Part shown: positions 19,128 to 29,289 of the stretch, piece by piece | Layout of the letters: the number at the start of each line of letters is the position of its first letter | How positions within the stretch are numbered: position 1 is the stretch's first letter | The notes under the pieces: model-generated | What the model was told of the DNA's origin: nothing | Databases searched by the model: none | The model's input: the letters and a program-made list of their open reading frames with translations, nothing else | Assembly: GCF_024362785.1 (NCBI RefSeq) | Contig: NZ_CP093301.1 | Location: forward strand, 3,472,001 to 3,536,000 | Direction of reading: 5' to 3' | From: Evansella sp. LMS18 | GTDB taxonomy: Bacteria > Bacillota > Bacilli > Bacillales > Salisediminibacteriaceae | Length of the DNA stretch: 64,000 nucleotides | Program-made: the position numbers and the translations under genes

Positions 19128-20039
19128 ATGACATATGAAGAACTGATACGTTCAATTCAGGAGGCATCTGAGAAGAAAACAATCGCAGTAGCCCATGCTG
19201 ATGACATATCTTTGTTTCAGGCAGCAAAAGAAGCTATAGATCTCCAGCTTGCCTCATTTATTTTTACAGGTCCTGCAGAAAAAATGGAAATACTTGCTGA
19301 GGAAGCAGGTTTGACCAGCAGGCAAAGAGAAAAAATCGAGCTGGTGGATACCTCTGTCCCTAAGGAATCCGCAATAAAAGCTGTAGAACTAATAAATAAA
19401 GGAAAAGCGCACGTACTAATGAAAGGTATGCTTTCAACTTCTGTACTCCTGAAAGCGGTCCTGAATAAGGAAGCAGGACTGAGGACAGGCAAAATTCTCT
19501 CCCATACGGCTGGTTTTTCACTTCCGGGAAGAGATAAAATGCTTTTTATAACAGATGCGGCGATGAATATTAACCCAGATTTGAACGAGAAAGCTCAAAT
19601 CATTCGGAATACAGTTGAAGCAGTAAAAGGGCTGGGAGTAGAAAATCCTCGAGTTGCAGCTATTGCAGCGGTAGAAACCGTTAATCCTGCGATGGAAGCG
19701 ACAATCCATGCCGCCGCACTGACTCAGATGAATAAACGGGGCCAGATAACCGGATGTGTTGTGGACGGTCCGCTCGGTTTTGATAATGCCGTATCTGAGG
19801 AGGCTGCATTGCAAAAAGGAATTGACTCTGCAGTTGCCGGGAAGGCTGATATTTTGCTTGTGCCGGACATTGAAACAGGCAATGTGCTTTATAAGTCCCT
19901 GACCTATTTCGGCAATGCTGTAGTCGGGGGGATAATTACAGGTGCAAAAGCACCAGTCATTCTTACATCCAGAGCAGATTCTGTAAACAGTAAACTCTTT
20001 TCAATAGCAATGGGCACAGGCTCTTCTTCAGTCCATTAA
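19128..20039 (+). CDS. ptb: Phosphate butyryltransferase Ptb
   Basis: A 303-residue member of the phosphotransacetylase family. It converts branched or straight acyl-CoA plus phosphate to acyl phosphate, and with Buk yields ATP from keto-acid oxidation products. Conserved blocks include [81 protein letters not shown] and [18 protein letters not shown]. It is the first gene after the sigma-54 promoter. Confidence 0.97.
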   Translation: MTYEELIRSIQEASEKKTIAVAHADDISLFQAAKEAIDLQLASFIFTGPAEKMEILAEEAGLTSRQREKIELVDTSVPKESAIKAVELINKGKAHVLMKGMLSTSVLLKAVLNKEAGLRTGKILSHTAGFSLPGRDKMLFITDAAMNINPDLNEKAQIIRNTVEAVKGLGVENPRVAAIAAVETVNPAMEATIHAAALTQMNKRGQITGCVVDGPLGFDNAVSEEAALQKGIDSAVAGKADILLVPDIETGNVLYKSLTYFGNAVVGGIITGAKAPVILTSRADSVNSKLFSIAMGTGSSSVH

Positions 20040-20082
20040 TTATAAACGCTATACACAGGGAATATTCAGAGGAGGAATAAAA

Positions 20083-21180
20083 ATGGAATTGTTTAAGTAC
20101 ATGGAAACTTATGATTATGAACAGGTGGTTGTCTGCCAGGATAAGCAGTCAGGATTGAAAGCAATTATCGCAATTCATGATACAACACTCGGGCCAGCCC
20201 TTGGCGGTACAAGGATGTGGACTTACGCTACTGAAGAAGAAGCTTTTGAGGACGCACTTCGTCTTGCAAAAGGGATGACATATAAAAATGCCGCCGCAGG
20301 ACTCAATCTTGGCGGAGGAAAAACAGTTATCATCGGAGATCCGCGCAAAGATAAAAATGAAGCAATGTTCCGGGCATTCGGCCGTTATATCCAAGGCCTT
20401 GGAGGACGTTATATCACAGCTGAAGACGTTGGGACAACAGTTGAGGATATGGATATTATTTATTCAGAAACGGATTATGTTACGGGGATTTCTCCAGCGT
20501 TCGGATCTTCCGGAAACCCGTCCCCTGTTACAGGCTACGGCGTATATGTAGGTATGAAAGCTGCCGCAAAGGAAGCCTTCGGGACAGATTCCCTTGAAGG
20601 GAAAAGAGTCGCGGTGCAAGGGGTAGGGAATGTTGCCTACGCAATGTGCCGCCACCTGCATGAAGAAGGAGCGAAGCTGATTATTACTGATATCAACAAA
20701 GAAGCTGTCCAAAGGGCTGTAGAAGAATTTGGAGCTGAAGCGGTAGACCCGGCGGATATATACAGTGTGGACTGTGATATATATGCTCCATGTGCGCTCG
20801 GTGCGACAATTAATGACGAGACCATTTCACAGCTTAAGGCCAGGGTAATAGCGGGAGCTGCGAACAACCAGCTCAAAGAAACAAGGCATGGAGATATCAT
20901 TCAGGAAATGGGCATTGTATACGCGCCTGATTATGTTATCAATTCAGGCGGTGTTATTAATGTTGCTGATGAGCTGTTAGGTTACAACAGAGAAAGAGCT
21001 CTGAAAAAAGTGGAAACAATTTATGACAGTATCTCAACGATTTTTGAAATTTCAAAGAGGGATCAGATTCCTTCCTATAAAGCTGCTGACAGAATGGCTG
21101 AGGAAAGAATTGAAACGATGAGGCGTTCACGTAAACAATTCCTTCAGAACGGCATGAACATTTTAAGCCGAGGCAGATAA
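20083..21180 (+). CDS. bcd: Leucine dehydrogenase (branched-chain amino acid dehydrogenase)
   Basis: A 365-residue NAD-dependent oxidative deaminase giving branched-chain 2-keto acids from Leu, Val and Ile. Motifs: [10 protein letters not shown], the catalytic-lysine regions [32 protein letters not shown], and the NAD-binding [26 protein letters not shown] precedes the ATG. It feeds the Bkd dehydrogenase complex encoded downstream. Confidence 0.98.
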   Translation: MELFKYMETYDYEQVVVCQDKQSGLKAIIAIHDTTLGPALGGTRMWTYATEEEAFEDALRLAKGMTYKNAAAGLNLGGGKTVIIGDPRKDKNEAMFRAFGRYIQGLGGRYITAEDVGTTVEDMDIIYSETDYVTGISPAFGSSGNPSPVTGYGVYVGMKAAAKEAFGTDSLEGKRVAVQGVGNVAYAMCRHLHEEGAKLIITDINKEAVQRAVEEFGAEAVDPADIYSVDCDIYAPCALGATINDETISQLKARVIAGAANNQLKETRHGDIIQEMGIVYAPDYVINSGGVINVADELLGYNRERALKKVETIYDSISTIFEISKRDQIPSYKAADRMAEERIETMRRSRKQFLQNGMNILSRGR

Positions 21181-21253
21181 GTGGAATAAAGATCTTTCCT
21201 TTATGGGTTGATCTTCCGTTGAGATATGTTTTTTAACAATGGAGGGCAATAGT

Positions 21254-22333
21254 GTGGAACACAAAGAAGATTTCAGAATACTAACGATTAATCCAGGATC
21301 TACGTCGACCAAAATTGGCGTCTTTGATAATGAAAGAATTATCATTGAAGAAACGATCCGCCATGACAGGGACAAACTGAATGATTACGATTCAATCATC
21401 GACCAGTATCCTTTCCGGAAACAGATGATTCTGGAAACTCTCGATAACCACGGAATGAATTTATCCAAGTTGTCCGCTGTTGTTGGAAGAGGGGGACTGC
21501 TTCGGCCTATTGAAGGTGGAACATACGAAGTAAATGACAGGATGATTCAGGATCTGAGAAAAGGGTATTCCGGTCAGCATGCTTCAAACCTTGGGGGGAT
21601 TCTCGCAGAGGAGATTGCTTCCCAGCTTAATATTCCTTCTTACATTGTGGATCCTGTCGTGGTAGATGAACTGGACGAAATTGCAAAGGTATCAGGCTTT
21701 GCTGATTTTGAAAGGAAAAGTATTTTTCATGCCCTGAACCAGAAAGCGGTCGCCAGGAGAGTAGCGGATGAACTGAAGACATCGTATAAGGAGCTTTCCC
21801 TTATCGTCGTCCATATGGGCGGTGGTATTACTGTCGGAGTCCATAAAAACGGGCGTGTAATCGATGTTAATAACGGTCTGCATGGGGAAGGCCCATTCTC
21901 ACCGGAAAGGGCCGGAACCGTGCCTGCGGGTGATTTAGTTTCCATGTGCTTTTCAGGGGAATTTTATGCGGACGAAATTATGAAGAAGATTGTTGGACAG
22001 GGCGGGCTTGTTGGTTACTTAGGTACCAACGATGCAGTCGAAGTAGAAAACCGGATCGCTAAAGGCGATGAGAAAGCGGAGCTTGTATATGACGCGATGG
22101 CTTATCAGATCGCAAAAGAAATAGGAGCTGCCGCTGCTGTACTGTCAGGAAAAACAGATGCAATTATCCTTACTGGCGGACTGGCTTATGGAAAGGAATT
22201 TGTCAGCAAAATAACAGAAAGAATTCAGTGGATAGCCGACGTTATTATTAAGCCTGGGGAAAATGAACTGCAGGCGCTGGCAGAAGGAGCTCTCCGCGTC
22301 CTACGGGATGAGGAAGAAGCTAAGGAATATTAA
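21254..22333 (+). CDS. buk: Butyrate kinase (branched-chain acyl kinase) Buk
   Basis: A 359-residue ASKHA-fold kinase that transfers phosphate from acyl phosphate to ADP. Visible: [90 protein letters not shown] and [17 protein letters not shown] 21254 is chosen because GGAGGG at 21241-21246 lies 7 bases upstream; the ATG at 21239 would overlap it. Confidence 0.97.
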   Translation: MEHKEDFRILTINPGSTSTKIGVFDNERIIIEETIRHDRDKLNDYDSIIDQYPFRKQMILETLDNHGMNLSKLSAVVGRGGLLRPIEGGTYEVNDRMIQDLRKGYSGQHASNLGGILAEEIASQLNIPSYIVDPVVVDELDEIAKVSGFADFERKSIFHALNQKAVARRVADELKTSYKELSLIVVHMGGGITVGVHKNGRVIDVNNGLHGEGPFSPERAGTVPAGDLVSMCFSGEFYADEIMKKIVGQGGLVGYLGTNDAVEVENRIAKGDEKAELVYDAMAYQIAKEIGAAAAVLSGKTDAIILTGGLAYGKEFVSKITERIQWIADVIIKPGENELQALAEGALRVLRDEEEAKEY

Positions 22334-22394
22334 AGCAAGGAGTGAGCAGCTGCCAACTGGCTGCTTCTCACTTACACGTTTTGAGGAGGTAATT

Positions 22395-23822
22395 ATGGCT
22401 AAAGATTACGATTTAGTAGTACTGGGTGCAGGAACCGGGGGCTACGTTGCAGCAATTCGTGCTTCCCAGTTAGGAATGAAAGTCGCTGTGGTTGAAAAGG
22501 AGAACCTCGGAGGGACATGCCTTCATAAGGGCTGTATTCCGAGCAAGGCACTACTCAGAAGTGCGGAAGTGTATAAAACAGTTCAGAAAAGCGCTGATTT
22601 CGGCGTGGAAACGTCTGAGCCTGGACTCAATTTCCTGAAAGTGCAGGAAAGAAAACAAGGAATCGTGGACCAGCTTCATAAAGGCGTACAGCATCTGATG
22701 AAAAAAGGCAAGATTGATGTATTTCATGGCCATGGAAGAATTTTAGGTCCTTCTATATTTTCTCCGTCACCAGGGACAATTTCTGTAGAGAATAATGACG
22801 GATCTGAAAATGAAATGCTTGTTCCGAAATTTGTTCTAATTGCCACTGGCAGCAGGCCGAAAACACTGCCGGGTCTTGAAATCGATAAAGAAAAGATCAT
22901 GACCTCAGATGAAGCGCTCCAAATGGAAGAACTGCCGGCATCGATTACTATCGTTGGCGGAGGGGTAATAGGTATCGAGTGGGCGTCAATGCTTGCAGAC
23001 TTCGGTGTGGAAGTAACTGTTCTCGAATATCTGCCAAGAATACTGCCGCTCGAAGACGAAGATATTTCTAAAGAGATGCTGCGGGCAATGAAGAAAAAGA
23101 AAGTGAAAATTGTAACTTCCGCCAAGGTGCTAGCAGATCAGGTTAAAACTGATGGGGATAAGGTAATCGTCCCTTATGAGCACAAAGGTGAAACAAAATA
23201 CGCAGAAACAGAAAAGGTGCTTGTTTCGGTAGGGAGAGCTGCAAATATCTCTGATATAGGTCTCCAAAACACAGATATTAAGACAGAGAAGGATTTTATC
23301 GTCACCAACGAATATTACCAGACGAAAGAATCTCATATTTATGCGATCGGAGATGTTATCGGCGGCCTTCAGCTTGCCCATGTTGCTTCCCATGAGGGAA
23401 TTGCAGCTGTGGAGCATATGGCTGACGGAGACCCTCATCCAGTGAATCCCGACATGGTAGCAAAATGTACTTATTCTTCTCCTGAAGCAGCTAGTGTAGG
23501 ACTTACGGAAGCAGATGCTAAAGAGAAAGGCTACGAAGTAAAAACAGGAACATTTCCTTTTAAAGCAATCGGAAAGGCTCTGGTGAACGGGGATACAACA
23601 GGTTTTGTTAAATTTGTTTCAGATGCGAAAACAGACGATCTTCTCGGGGTACATATGGTTGGCCCGCATGTCACTGATATGATATCTGAAGCTGCTCTGG
23701 CTAAAGTACTTGATGCCGCTCATTGGGAAGTTGCGGAGACAATACATCCTCATCCCAGCCTGTCTGAAGCGGTCGGCGAAGCAGCACTTGCCGTTGATGG
23801 TAAGGCCATTCACGGAGGATAG
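22395..23822 (+). CDS. lpdV: Dihydrolipoyl dehydrogenase (E3) of the branched-chain complex
   Basis: A 475-residue FAD disulfide oxidoreductase that reoxidises the lipoamide of BkdB. Features are the FAD motif DLVVLGAGTGGYVAAIRASQLG, the redox pair in GGTCLHKGCIPSK, a second nucleotide motif ITIVGGGVIGIEWASMLADFG, and the C-terminal dimer motif HPHPSLSEAVGEAAL with the active-site His-Glu pair. Start: ATG 22395 after TGAGGAGG; the longer frame to 22263 overlaps buk and is rejected. Confidence 0.98.
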   Translation: MAKDYDLVVLGAGTGGYVAAIRASQLGMKVAVVEKENLGGTCLHKGCIPSKALLRSAEVYKTVQKSADFGVETSEPGLNFLKVQERKQGIVDQLHKGVQHLMKKGKIDVFHGHGRILGPSIFSPSPGTISVENNDGSENEMLVPKFVLIATGSRPKTLPGLEIDKEKIMTSDEALQMEELPASITIVGGGVIGIEWASMLADFGVEVTVLEYLPRILPLEDEDISKEMLRAMKKKKVKIVTSAKVLADQVKTDGDKVIVPYEHKGETKYAETEKVLVSVGRAANISDIGLQNTDIKTEKDFIVTNEYYQTKESHIYAIGDVIGGLQLAHVASHEGIAAVEHMADGDPHPVNPDMVAKCTYSSPEAASVGLTEADAKEKGYEVKTGTFPFKAIGKALVNGDTTGFVKFVSDAKTDDLLGVHMVGPHVTDMISEAALAKVLDAAHWEVAETIHPHPSLSEAVGEAALAVDGKAIHGG

Positions 23823-23858
23823 TTTGTCATTCAGGAAGATAACTAAGGAGGGAATAAA

Positions 23859-24854
23859 ATGAGTGAACTGCGACACCAGCAACTAGGATTATCTGATGAA
23901 ACTGTTCTGAAAATGTATGAAACTATGCTGATGGCACGGATGATAGATGAAAGAATGTGGCTTCTTAACCGTGCGGGGAAAATTCCGTTTGTAATTTCCT
24001 GTCAGGGGCAGGAAGCGGCGCAGGTTGGGGCTGCATTCGCCCTGAATAAAGAAAAGGATTATGTACTGCCTTATTACCGGGATATGGGGGTAGTTCTTAC
24101 TTTCGGGATGACTCCTCAGGAATTGATGCTCTCCGGATTTGCAAAAGCTGAAGATCCGAACTCCGGAGGAAGACAAATGCCGGGACATTTTGGACAGAAG
24201 AAGAATCGAATCGTCACAGGTTCTTCCCCTGTAACTACTCAGCTTCCTCATGCAGTTGGTTTCGGCCTTGCAGCTAAAATGAAGAAACAGGATTTTGTTT
24301 CTTTTACGACATTAGGTGAAGGGTCTTCTAACCAGGGGGATTTCCATGAAGGGATAAACTTTGCAAGTGTCCATGATCTTCCATGCATATTCATGGTGGA
24401 AAACAATAAATATGCTATTTCTGTACCGCTTGAGAAACAGTTGAACTGTGAGAATGTCTCAGACCGTGCAGTTGGCTACGGCATCCCTGGCGTAACAGTG
24501 GATGGGAATGATCCTCTTGCAGTATACGAGGCGATTTCAGAAGCAAGAGAAAGAGCTGTTAAAGGGGACGGGCCAACGCTTGTTGAAACAGTTTCTTACC
24601 GTCTGACACCTCACTCCAGTGATGATGACGACAGTGTATACCGTGCTAAAGAAGAGGTTGCAGAAGCGAAGAAAAAGGACAATATTATTACTTTCGGAAA
24701 TTATCTGAAGGAAACAGGGCTCCTCACTGAGGAAAAGGAAGAGGAGATCCGCGGAAAACTGAGGAAGATCATTGATGAAGCGACAGAATATGCGGAAAAT
24801 GCACCGTACGCTGAACCAGAATCCGCTTTAAAACACGTATACGGAGAGGAGTGA
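23859..24854 (+). CDS. bkdAA: 2-oxoisovalerate dehydrogenase E1 alpha subunit
   Basis: A 331-residue thiamine-diphosphate-binding alpha chain that decarboxylates branched-chain 2-oxo acids. The ThDP motif runs from GEGSSNQGDFHEGINFA to ENNKYAISVP. Substrate-loop residues appear in RQMPGHFGQKKNRI and the phosphorylation-loop-like TYRLTPHSSDDDD block. AAGGAGG precedes the ATG. E1 beta follows after 7 bp. Confidence 0.98.
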   Translation: MSELRHQQLGLSDETVLKMYETMLMARMIDERMWLLNRAGKIPFVISCQGQEAAQVGAAFALNKEKDYVLPYYRDMGVVLTFGMTPQELMLSGFAKAEDPNSGGRQMPGHFGQKKNRIVTGSSPVTTQLPHAVGFGLAAKMKKQDFVSFTTLGEGSSNQGDFHEGINFASVHDLPCIFMVENNKYAISVPLEKQLNCENVSDRAVGYGIPGVTVDGNDPLAVYEAISEARERAVKGDGPTLVETVSYRLTPHSSDDDDSVYRAKEEVAEAKKKDNIITFGNYLKETGLLTEEKEEEIRGKLRKIIDEATEYAENAPYAEPESALKHVYGEE

Positions 24855-24861
24855 TTGCATT

Positions 24862-25845
24862 ATGCCAGTCAGATCTTATATAGAAGCAGTTACACTTGCT
24901 ATGAAGGAAGAAATGGAAAGAGATGAAAACGTATTTGTTCTTGGAGAAGATGTTGGTAAGCGTGGAGGAGTGTTCCGTGCTACTAACGGTCTGTATGAAC
25001 AATTTGGAGAAGAAAGGGTTATCGATACACCGCTTGCGGAGTCAGCTATAGCCGGAGTGGGCATCGGAGCGGCTATGTACGGAATGCGTCCTGTAGCCGA
25101 AATGCAATTTGCCGATTTTATTATGCCTGCTGTAAACCAGATTGTTTCTGAAGCGGCAAAAATTCGTTACCGTTCAAATAATGACTGGACATGCCCGATT
25201 ACTATCCGTGCTCCATACGGAGGGGGCGTTCACGGGGCGCTGTATCATTCTCAGTCAGTGGAAGCATTGTTCGCTAATGTGCCAGGTCTGAAAATTGTCA
25301 TGCCATCAACACCTTATGATGTAAAAGGATTGCTAAAGGCTTCTATCCGAAGTGAAGATCCTGTGTTATTTTTTGAACATAAACGTGCCTACAGACTCAT
25401 AAAAGGTGAAGTGCCTGATGAGGATTACACTCTTCCGATAGGGAAAGCTGATGTGAAGCGTGAAGGAGAAGACATTACCGTGATTACTTACGGCCTTTGT
25501 GTCCATTTTGCAATGCAGGCTGCAGAAAACCTCGCAAAGGAAGGGTACGATGCACATATTCTTGATCTTCGGACGGTGTATCCTCTGGATAAAGAGGCGA
25601 TTATTGAAGCCGCTAAGAAAACAGGGAAAGTGCTCCTCGTAACAGAGGATAACAAGGAAGGCAGCATCATGAGCGAAGTAGCAGCCATCATTGCGGAAAA
25701 CTGCTTATTCGACCTGGATTCACCTATCCAGCGTCTTGCAGGTCCTGACGTCCCTTCAATGCCGTATGCGCCAACGATGGAAAAATATTTTATGGTTAAT
25801 CCGGATAAAGTGGAAGCTGCTATGAAGGAGCTTGCAGAATTTTAA
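24862..25845 (+). CDS. bkdAB: 2-oxoisovalerate dehydrogenase E1 beta subunit
   Basis: A 327-residue beta chain of the E1 heterotetramer: FVLGEDVGKRGGVFRATNGLYEQFGEERVIDTPLAESAIAGVGIGAAM, GGGVHGALYHSQSVEALFANVPGLKIVMPSTPYD and the C-terminal domain with LRTVYPLDKEAI. GGAG precedes ATG. It lies in the same operon as the E1 alpha and E2 genes, so all complex subunits are made together. Confidence 0.98.
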   Translation: MPVRSYIEAVTLAMKEEMERDENVFVLGEDVGKRGGVFRATNGLYEQFGEERVIDTPLAESAIAGVGIGAAMYGMRPVAEMQFADFIMPAVNQIVSEAAKIRYRSNNDWTCPITIRAPYGGGVHGALYHSQSVEALFANVPGLKIVMPSTPYDVKGLLKASIRSEDPVLFFEHKRAYRLIKGEVPDEDYTLPIGKADVKREGEDITVITYGLCVHFAMQAAENLAKEGYDAHILDLRTVYPLDKEAIIEAAKKTGKVLLVTEDNKEGSIMSEVAAIIAENCLFDLDSPIQRLAGPDVPSMPYAPTMEKYFMVNPDKVEAAMKELAEF

Positions 25846-25866
25846 TAAAAGGAGGCACCTTATTTT

Positions 25867-27174
25867 ATGGCAACTGAAATTACAATGCCCCAGTTAGGCG
25901 AAAGTGTAACAGAGGGTACAATAACAAAATGGCTGGTACAGCCAGGCGATCAGGTGAATAAATACGACCCCATCGCAGAAGTAATGACTGATAAAGTAAA
26001 TGCGGAGGTACCTTCTTCCTATACAGGAACAATCAAAGAACTGATCGCAGAGGAAGATCAGACAATTGCAGTAGGCGAAGTTATCTGCACGATGGAGGTA
26101 GAAGGAGAGGCTGCTTCTTCCGAAAAGAAACAAGCTCCATCTTCCGAAAAGAAAGAAGAACCTGTACAGCAGGAGGACACTTCAGCTAAAAAACGTTACT
26201 CTCCTGCAGTTCTCCGTCTTGCTCAGGAAAATAATATTGATCTTGAGCAGGTTGACGGTAGCGGCCGGGGCGGGCGCATTACACGGAAAGACCTTCTTGC
26301 CTTAATTGAAGGGGGCAATATACCGGAAAAAGGGGGTAAAGCCCAGACTCCGCCTAAAGCTGCTGAAGAACCAAAACCTGCAGAGATGGCTCCGGAAAGA
26401 ACTGCGCCTGACATGGATGCTGCTCCAGCGGGAGGCGGGGAAACGTACAGGCAGCCTGCTGCCTCAGCTGGGAGAACGGAAGAAATCCCTGTATCCGGTG
26501 TAAGGAAAGCAATCGCAAATAATATGGTGAAATCTAAACACGAAGCCCCTCATGCCTGGATGATGGTGGAGGTGGATGTTACAAATCTCGTTAACTTCCG
26601 AAACAAAATAAAAGATGAGTTTAACCGGAAAGAAGATATTAAATTAACATTCCTGCCTTTCTTTGTAAAAGCTGTGGTTGACGGACTGAAAGAATATCCG
26701 CAAATTAACTCACAGTGGGCTGGCGATAAAATCATCCGCCATAAAGATGTGCATATTTCCCTTGCTGTTGCTACTGAAAAAGAACTTTTCGTTCCAGTAA
26801 TTAAACATGCAGACGAAAAAACGATTAAAGGTTTAGCGAGAGAAATAAATGACCTTGCCGGCAAGGTGCGCTCTAATTCCCTGAAGCAGGAAGATATGCA
26901 GGGTGGGACTTTCACTGTGAATAATACAGGTTCATTCGGATCTGTCCAGTCTCAGCCTATTATTAATTATCCGCAGGCAGCGATCCTTTCGGTGGAATCG
27001 ATTGTTAAACGTCCTGTGGTGATGGAAAATGACGCAATAGCTGTAAGGCATATGGTGAACCTCTGTATGTCACTGGATCATCGCGTTCTCGACGGATTAA
27101 TCTGCGGTAAGTTTATGGCGCATATCAAGAATACTTTAGAGAACATGAATGAAAGTAATACGAGAATTTATTAA
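25867..27174 (+). CDS. bkdB: Lipoamide acyltransferase (E2) of the branched-chain complex
   Basis: 435 residues with three domains. A lipoyl domain (1-80) has the lipoylated lysine in MTDKVNAEVPS. A peripheral-subunit-binding domain (about 118-155; YSPAVLRLAQENNIDLEQVDGSGRGGRITRKD) is flanked by Ala/Pro/Glu-rich linkers. The C-terminal acyltransferase domain has SLDHRVLDG with the active-site His and Asp. AAAGGAGG lies before the ATG. It is the last gene of the operon. Confidence 0.98.
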   Translation: MATEITMPQLGESVTEGTITKWLVQPGDQVNKYDPIAEVMTDKVNAEVPSSYTGTIKELIAEEDQTIAVGEVICTMEVEGEAASSEKKQAPSSEKKEEPVQQEDTSAKKRYSPAVLRLAQENNIDLEQVDGSGRGGRITRKDLLALIEGGNIPEKGGKAQTPPKAAEEPKPAEMAPERTAPDMDAAPAGGGETYRQPAASAGRTEEIPVSGVRKAIANNMVKSKHEAPHAWMMVEVDVTNLVNFRNKIKDEFNRKEDIKLTFLPFFVKAVVDGLKEYPQINSQWAGDKIIRHKDVHISLAVATEKELFVPVIKHADEKTIKGLAREINDLAGKVRSNSLKQEDMQGGTFTVNNTGSFGSVQSQPIINYPQAAILSVESIVKRPVVMENDAIAVRHMVNLCMSLDHRVLDGLICGKFMAHIKNTLENMNESNTRIY

Positions 27175-27180
27175 GTAAGG

Positions 27181-27216
27181 AACAAACCTGGCTGCCTGAC
27201 AGCCAGGTTTGTTTTT
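27181..27216 (+). terminator. Terminator of the bkd operon
   Basis: A perfect stem, AACAAACCTGGCTG with CAGCCAGGTTTGTT, 5-nt loop, followed by T-rich sequence. Confidence 0.95.
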
Positions 27217-27221
27217 ACATA

Positions 27222-27476
27222 AGAATGAATTTCATATATAGACTTTGCATAAAAAAAGACGAACATTACTTTTCGATTGCAGCGTAAGACGGCGACTCTG
27301 GCGGGAACAGCGCGAGCTGAAAATCCATTTTTGACGGCATTCAGTTGTCAAAAATTAGTTGAAGCCGTGCCCGCAGAACGCGTCCGTCTGAAGCGTAAAT
27401 CAAACAACAAAGTAACATTTTAAGATAATGTTCGTATTAATGATAGATAATCTTGAATTATGAAATGGATTCATAA
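27222..27476 (+). repeat. Dispersed repeat R2, copy 1
   Basis: A 255-bp intergenic element nearly identical in layout to 61201-61456. Outer arms ACGAACATT and AATGTTCGT bracket a core with GGCGACTC, a TTTTTGAC/GTCAAAAA stem-loop and CCCGCAGAACGCGTCCGTCTG. The core is related to a well-known class of Bacillaceae intergenic repeats. Non-coding. Confidence 0.85.
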
Positions 27477-27523
27477 ATGTAAAATCAGGGAGCATACTAG
27501 AAAAAAAGGAAAGGATGAAATCT

Positions 27524-27997
27524 GTGAAAGCTACTAATACTGTTCGGAATTTACATATTCTTATGCTGGCAGTATTGCTCTTTACTGCCCCTGTATCGGC
27601 ATTGGCGCATGATGGACATGATACCGGCGGCGAAAACGGCGGAGGGTACACGGAAGATATCATGCACAGGCATTCTGCCATTAAGCCGCATTTTTACTAC
27701 TATATGGAGCTGCTTTTCGAGAAATTCCAGCCGGAACTAAAAGGAAAATGGCAGGAAGTTGTAAGGGAAAAAGAAGCTATTTATAAAAAAATGAAAGAAC
27801 TTAGTAAGGAAGGGGAAACTGGCGATCATCCAGCAGAAAGTGAAGCATGGGAGGCAGCCCATAAAAGTACGCAGGAAAAGTTTCTCCAGGCAGTAAAAAA
27901 GAGGGACGAAGAAAGTCTGAAAGCTCTGCTGCCGGAACTTCTCTCTCTCCACAGGAAATGGAATGAAGAGCACAGAAACTATATTACCGGAAACTGA
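27524..27997 (+). CDS. Secreted hypothetical protein, His-rich N-terminus
   Basis: 157 residues, family not recognised. A signal peptide (hydrophobic LHILMLAVLLFTAPVSALA) is followed by AHDGHDTGGENGGG and HRHSAIKPH, which could bind metal. The remainder is helical and charged (KGKWQEVVREKEAIYKKMKEL, LPELLSLHRKWNEEHRNYI). GTG 27524 is preferred because AAAGGA at 27510-27515 lies 8 bases upstream; an ATG at 27515 is possible. No clear promoter is seen; R2 copy 1 lies immediately upstream. Confidence 0.65.
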   Translation: MKATNTVRNLHILMLAVLLFTAPVSALAHDGHDTGGENGGGYTEDIMHRHSAIKPHFYYYMELLFEKFQPELKGKWQEVVREKEAIYKKMKELSKEGETGDHPAESEAWEAAHKSTQEKFLQAVKKRDEESLKALLPELLSLHRKWNEEHRNYITGN

Positions 27998-28027
27998 CGG
28001 TAAGCGTATACTTCACAATAACTTTTT

Positions 28028-28145
28028 AGCGCAAACGCCTGCTCGCCCGCATTTACCGAGCGTATTCCTCAAGAGTTTTACTCGGGCTGTCCCGATGCTC
28101 TGGCTCGACTTGATAATGCAGAGGAAGCTACATGGTGTTTGCGCT
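28028..28145 (+). ncRNA. Candidate structured RNA (four-way junction) upstream of brxB
   Basis: An outer 12-bp stem (AGCGCAAACGCC at 28028-28039 with GGTGTTTGCGCT at 28134-28145, one G-U pair) encloses three hairpins: GCTCG/CGAGC (28041-28061), CGGG/CCCG (28083-28094) and CTCTG/CAGAG (28098-28123). No reading frame with a ribosome binding site crosses it. It ends 104 bp before the brxB ATG. It may be a leader RNA, a small RNA or a mobile hairpin element; nothing here proves transcription. Confidence 0.45.
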
Positions 28146-28249
28146 TTTCTGTCTTGTACGTTTTTCTTGAAAATAGTACAAAATTATAGCATTAGATTAT
28201 TTTTACGTGTAAAATGGAAATCACAATGGTAATAAAGGAGTGCATATTA

Positions 28250-28675
28250 ATGGACTTTCAGTTATTTATGAACGATGTTGTTCAGGCAGGAAGAAAAGAA
28301 ATGACAGAAGCAGGCTATCAGGAACTAAAATCAGCTGAGGAAGTTGAGGAGCTGCTGAACAAGCCGGGAAACACTTTTGTTATGATAAATTCAGTATGTG
28401 GCTGTGCCGGTGGAATAGCTCGTCCATCAGCTGCCTATATGAAAAACTATGAAGTACAACCTGACAATTATGTAACAGTATTTGCAGGCCAGGATCGTGA
28501 GGCGACAGAGCGTGCAAGGTCTTATTTTGAAGGATATGAGCCATCATCACCTTCCTTCGCGCTTCTCAAAGACGGTAAAATCCAGACGATGATCGAAAGG
28601 CATGAAATCGAAGGCCATGAACCAATTGAAGTGGTCCAGAAGCTGGAAAAAGCTTTTGACCAGTACTTTAAGTAA
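28250..28675 (+). CDS. brxB: Bacilliredoxin BrxB (YqiW)
   Basis: 141 residues, DUF1094/bacilliredoxin family. It removes bacillithiol from mixed disulfides on proteins. The active-site motif CGC is Cys50-Gly51-Cys52 in [16 protein letters not shown]. The ATG at 28250 follows AAAGGAG at 28234-28240; a longer in-frame start at 28214 has no ribosome binding site. It sits between the bkd operon and yqjA, as in B. subtilis. Confidence 0.95.
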   Translation: MDFQLFMNDVVQAGRKEMTEAGYQELKSAEEVEELLNKPGNTFVMINSVCGCAGGIARPSAAYMKNYEVQPDNYVTVFAGQDREATERARSYFEGYEPSSPSFALLKDGKIQTMIERHEIEGHEPIEVVQKLEKAFDQYFK

Positions 28676-28729
28676 GCTTTCGATAAAGGTCTTTCCCAAT
28701 AGATAGACCAAAATCAATAAAACCTGGTG

Positions 28730-28756
28730 AAAAGGAGGTGCAGCCTCCTTTTCTTT
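28730..28756 (+). terminator. Terminator after brxB
   Basis: AAAAGGAGG and CCTCCTTTT with a 5-nt loop, then TTT. Confidence 0.85.
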
Positions 28757-28831
28757 ATGCTATAATTTTCAACGTTATAGTTGTACGGAGTACGGAAAAA
28801 TTATTTATGTGGAGTAAGGAGTGTAGGCAGT

Positions 28832-29179
28832 ATGCAGGAACTTTATAAACAGCTTCATGTCTATTTGAACATGGAGGAAGAGATTGAATTTAACGAGTTT
28901 GACAGCTACTATAAAAAGGTTATTGAATATTTTAATGAGAATGCGGACGAGTTCAGTGAAGAGGACATTTGGAAAGCTTTATTTATCTCAGAAAATGTTA
29001 TGTCAAATGCAGACCACCGTGCTAAAGAAGAAAAAGGCTCAAAGGCAAAGAAATACAAAAAAGCAGCTCAGCGTCTGTCTCTGTGGGCAAAGAACTTCAC
29101 AGGCAGATTAGCACAGTTGGGTTATACGAAAGAACAAATGAACGAAAGATATGAAAGCATGTTTGAAGATGAGGTTTAA
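28832..29179 (+). CDS. Conserved-looking hypothetical cytoplasmic protein
   Basis: 115 residues, no family recognised. It is soluble, mostly helical and charged, with an acidic N-terminal half (NMEEEIEFNEFDSYY, ENADEFSEEDIW) and a basic middle (KGSKAKKYKKAAQRLSLW). ATG 28832 follows AAGGAG at 28816-28821. Coding character is supported by the ribosome binding site, the terminator upstream and the absence of overlap. It stands alone between brxB and a tRNA gene. Confidence 0.75.
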   Translation: MQELYKQLHVYLNMEEEIEFNEFDSYYKKVIEYFNENADEFSEEDIWKALFISENVMSNADHRAKEEKGSKAKKYKKAAQRLSLWAKNFTGRLAQLGYTKEQMNERYESMFEDEV

Positions 29180-29289
29180 TCACTGAGTCAAGAAAAGGGA
29201 TATAATACAGGCAGTTAAAAAACACTTGCTTTTTACTCTCTGTATTGTTATACTCCTATAGTACGGACGAACCAGTATCGTCCGTTTAT

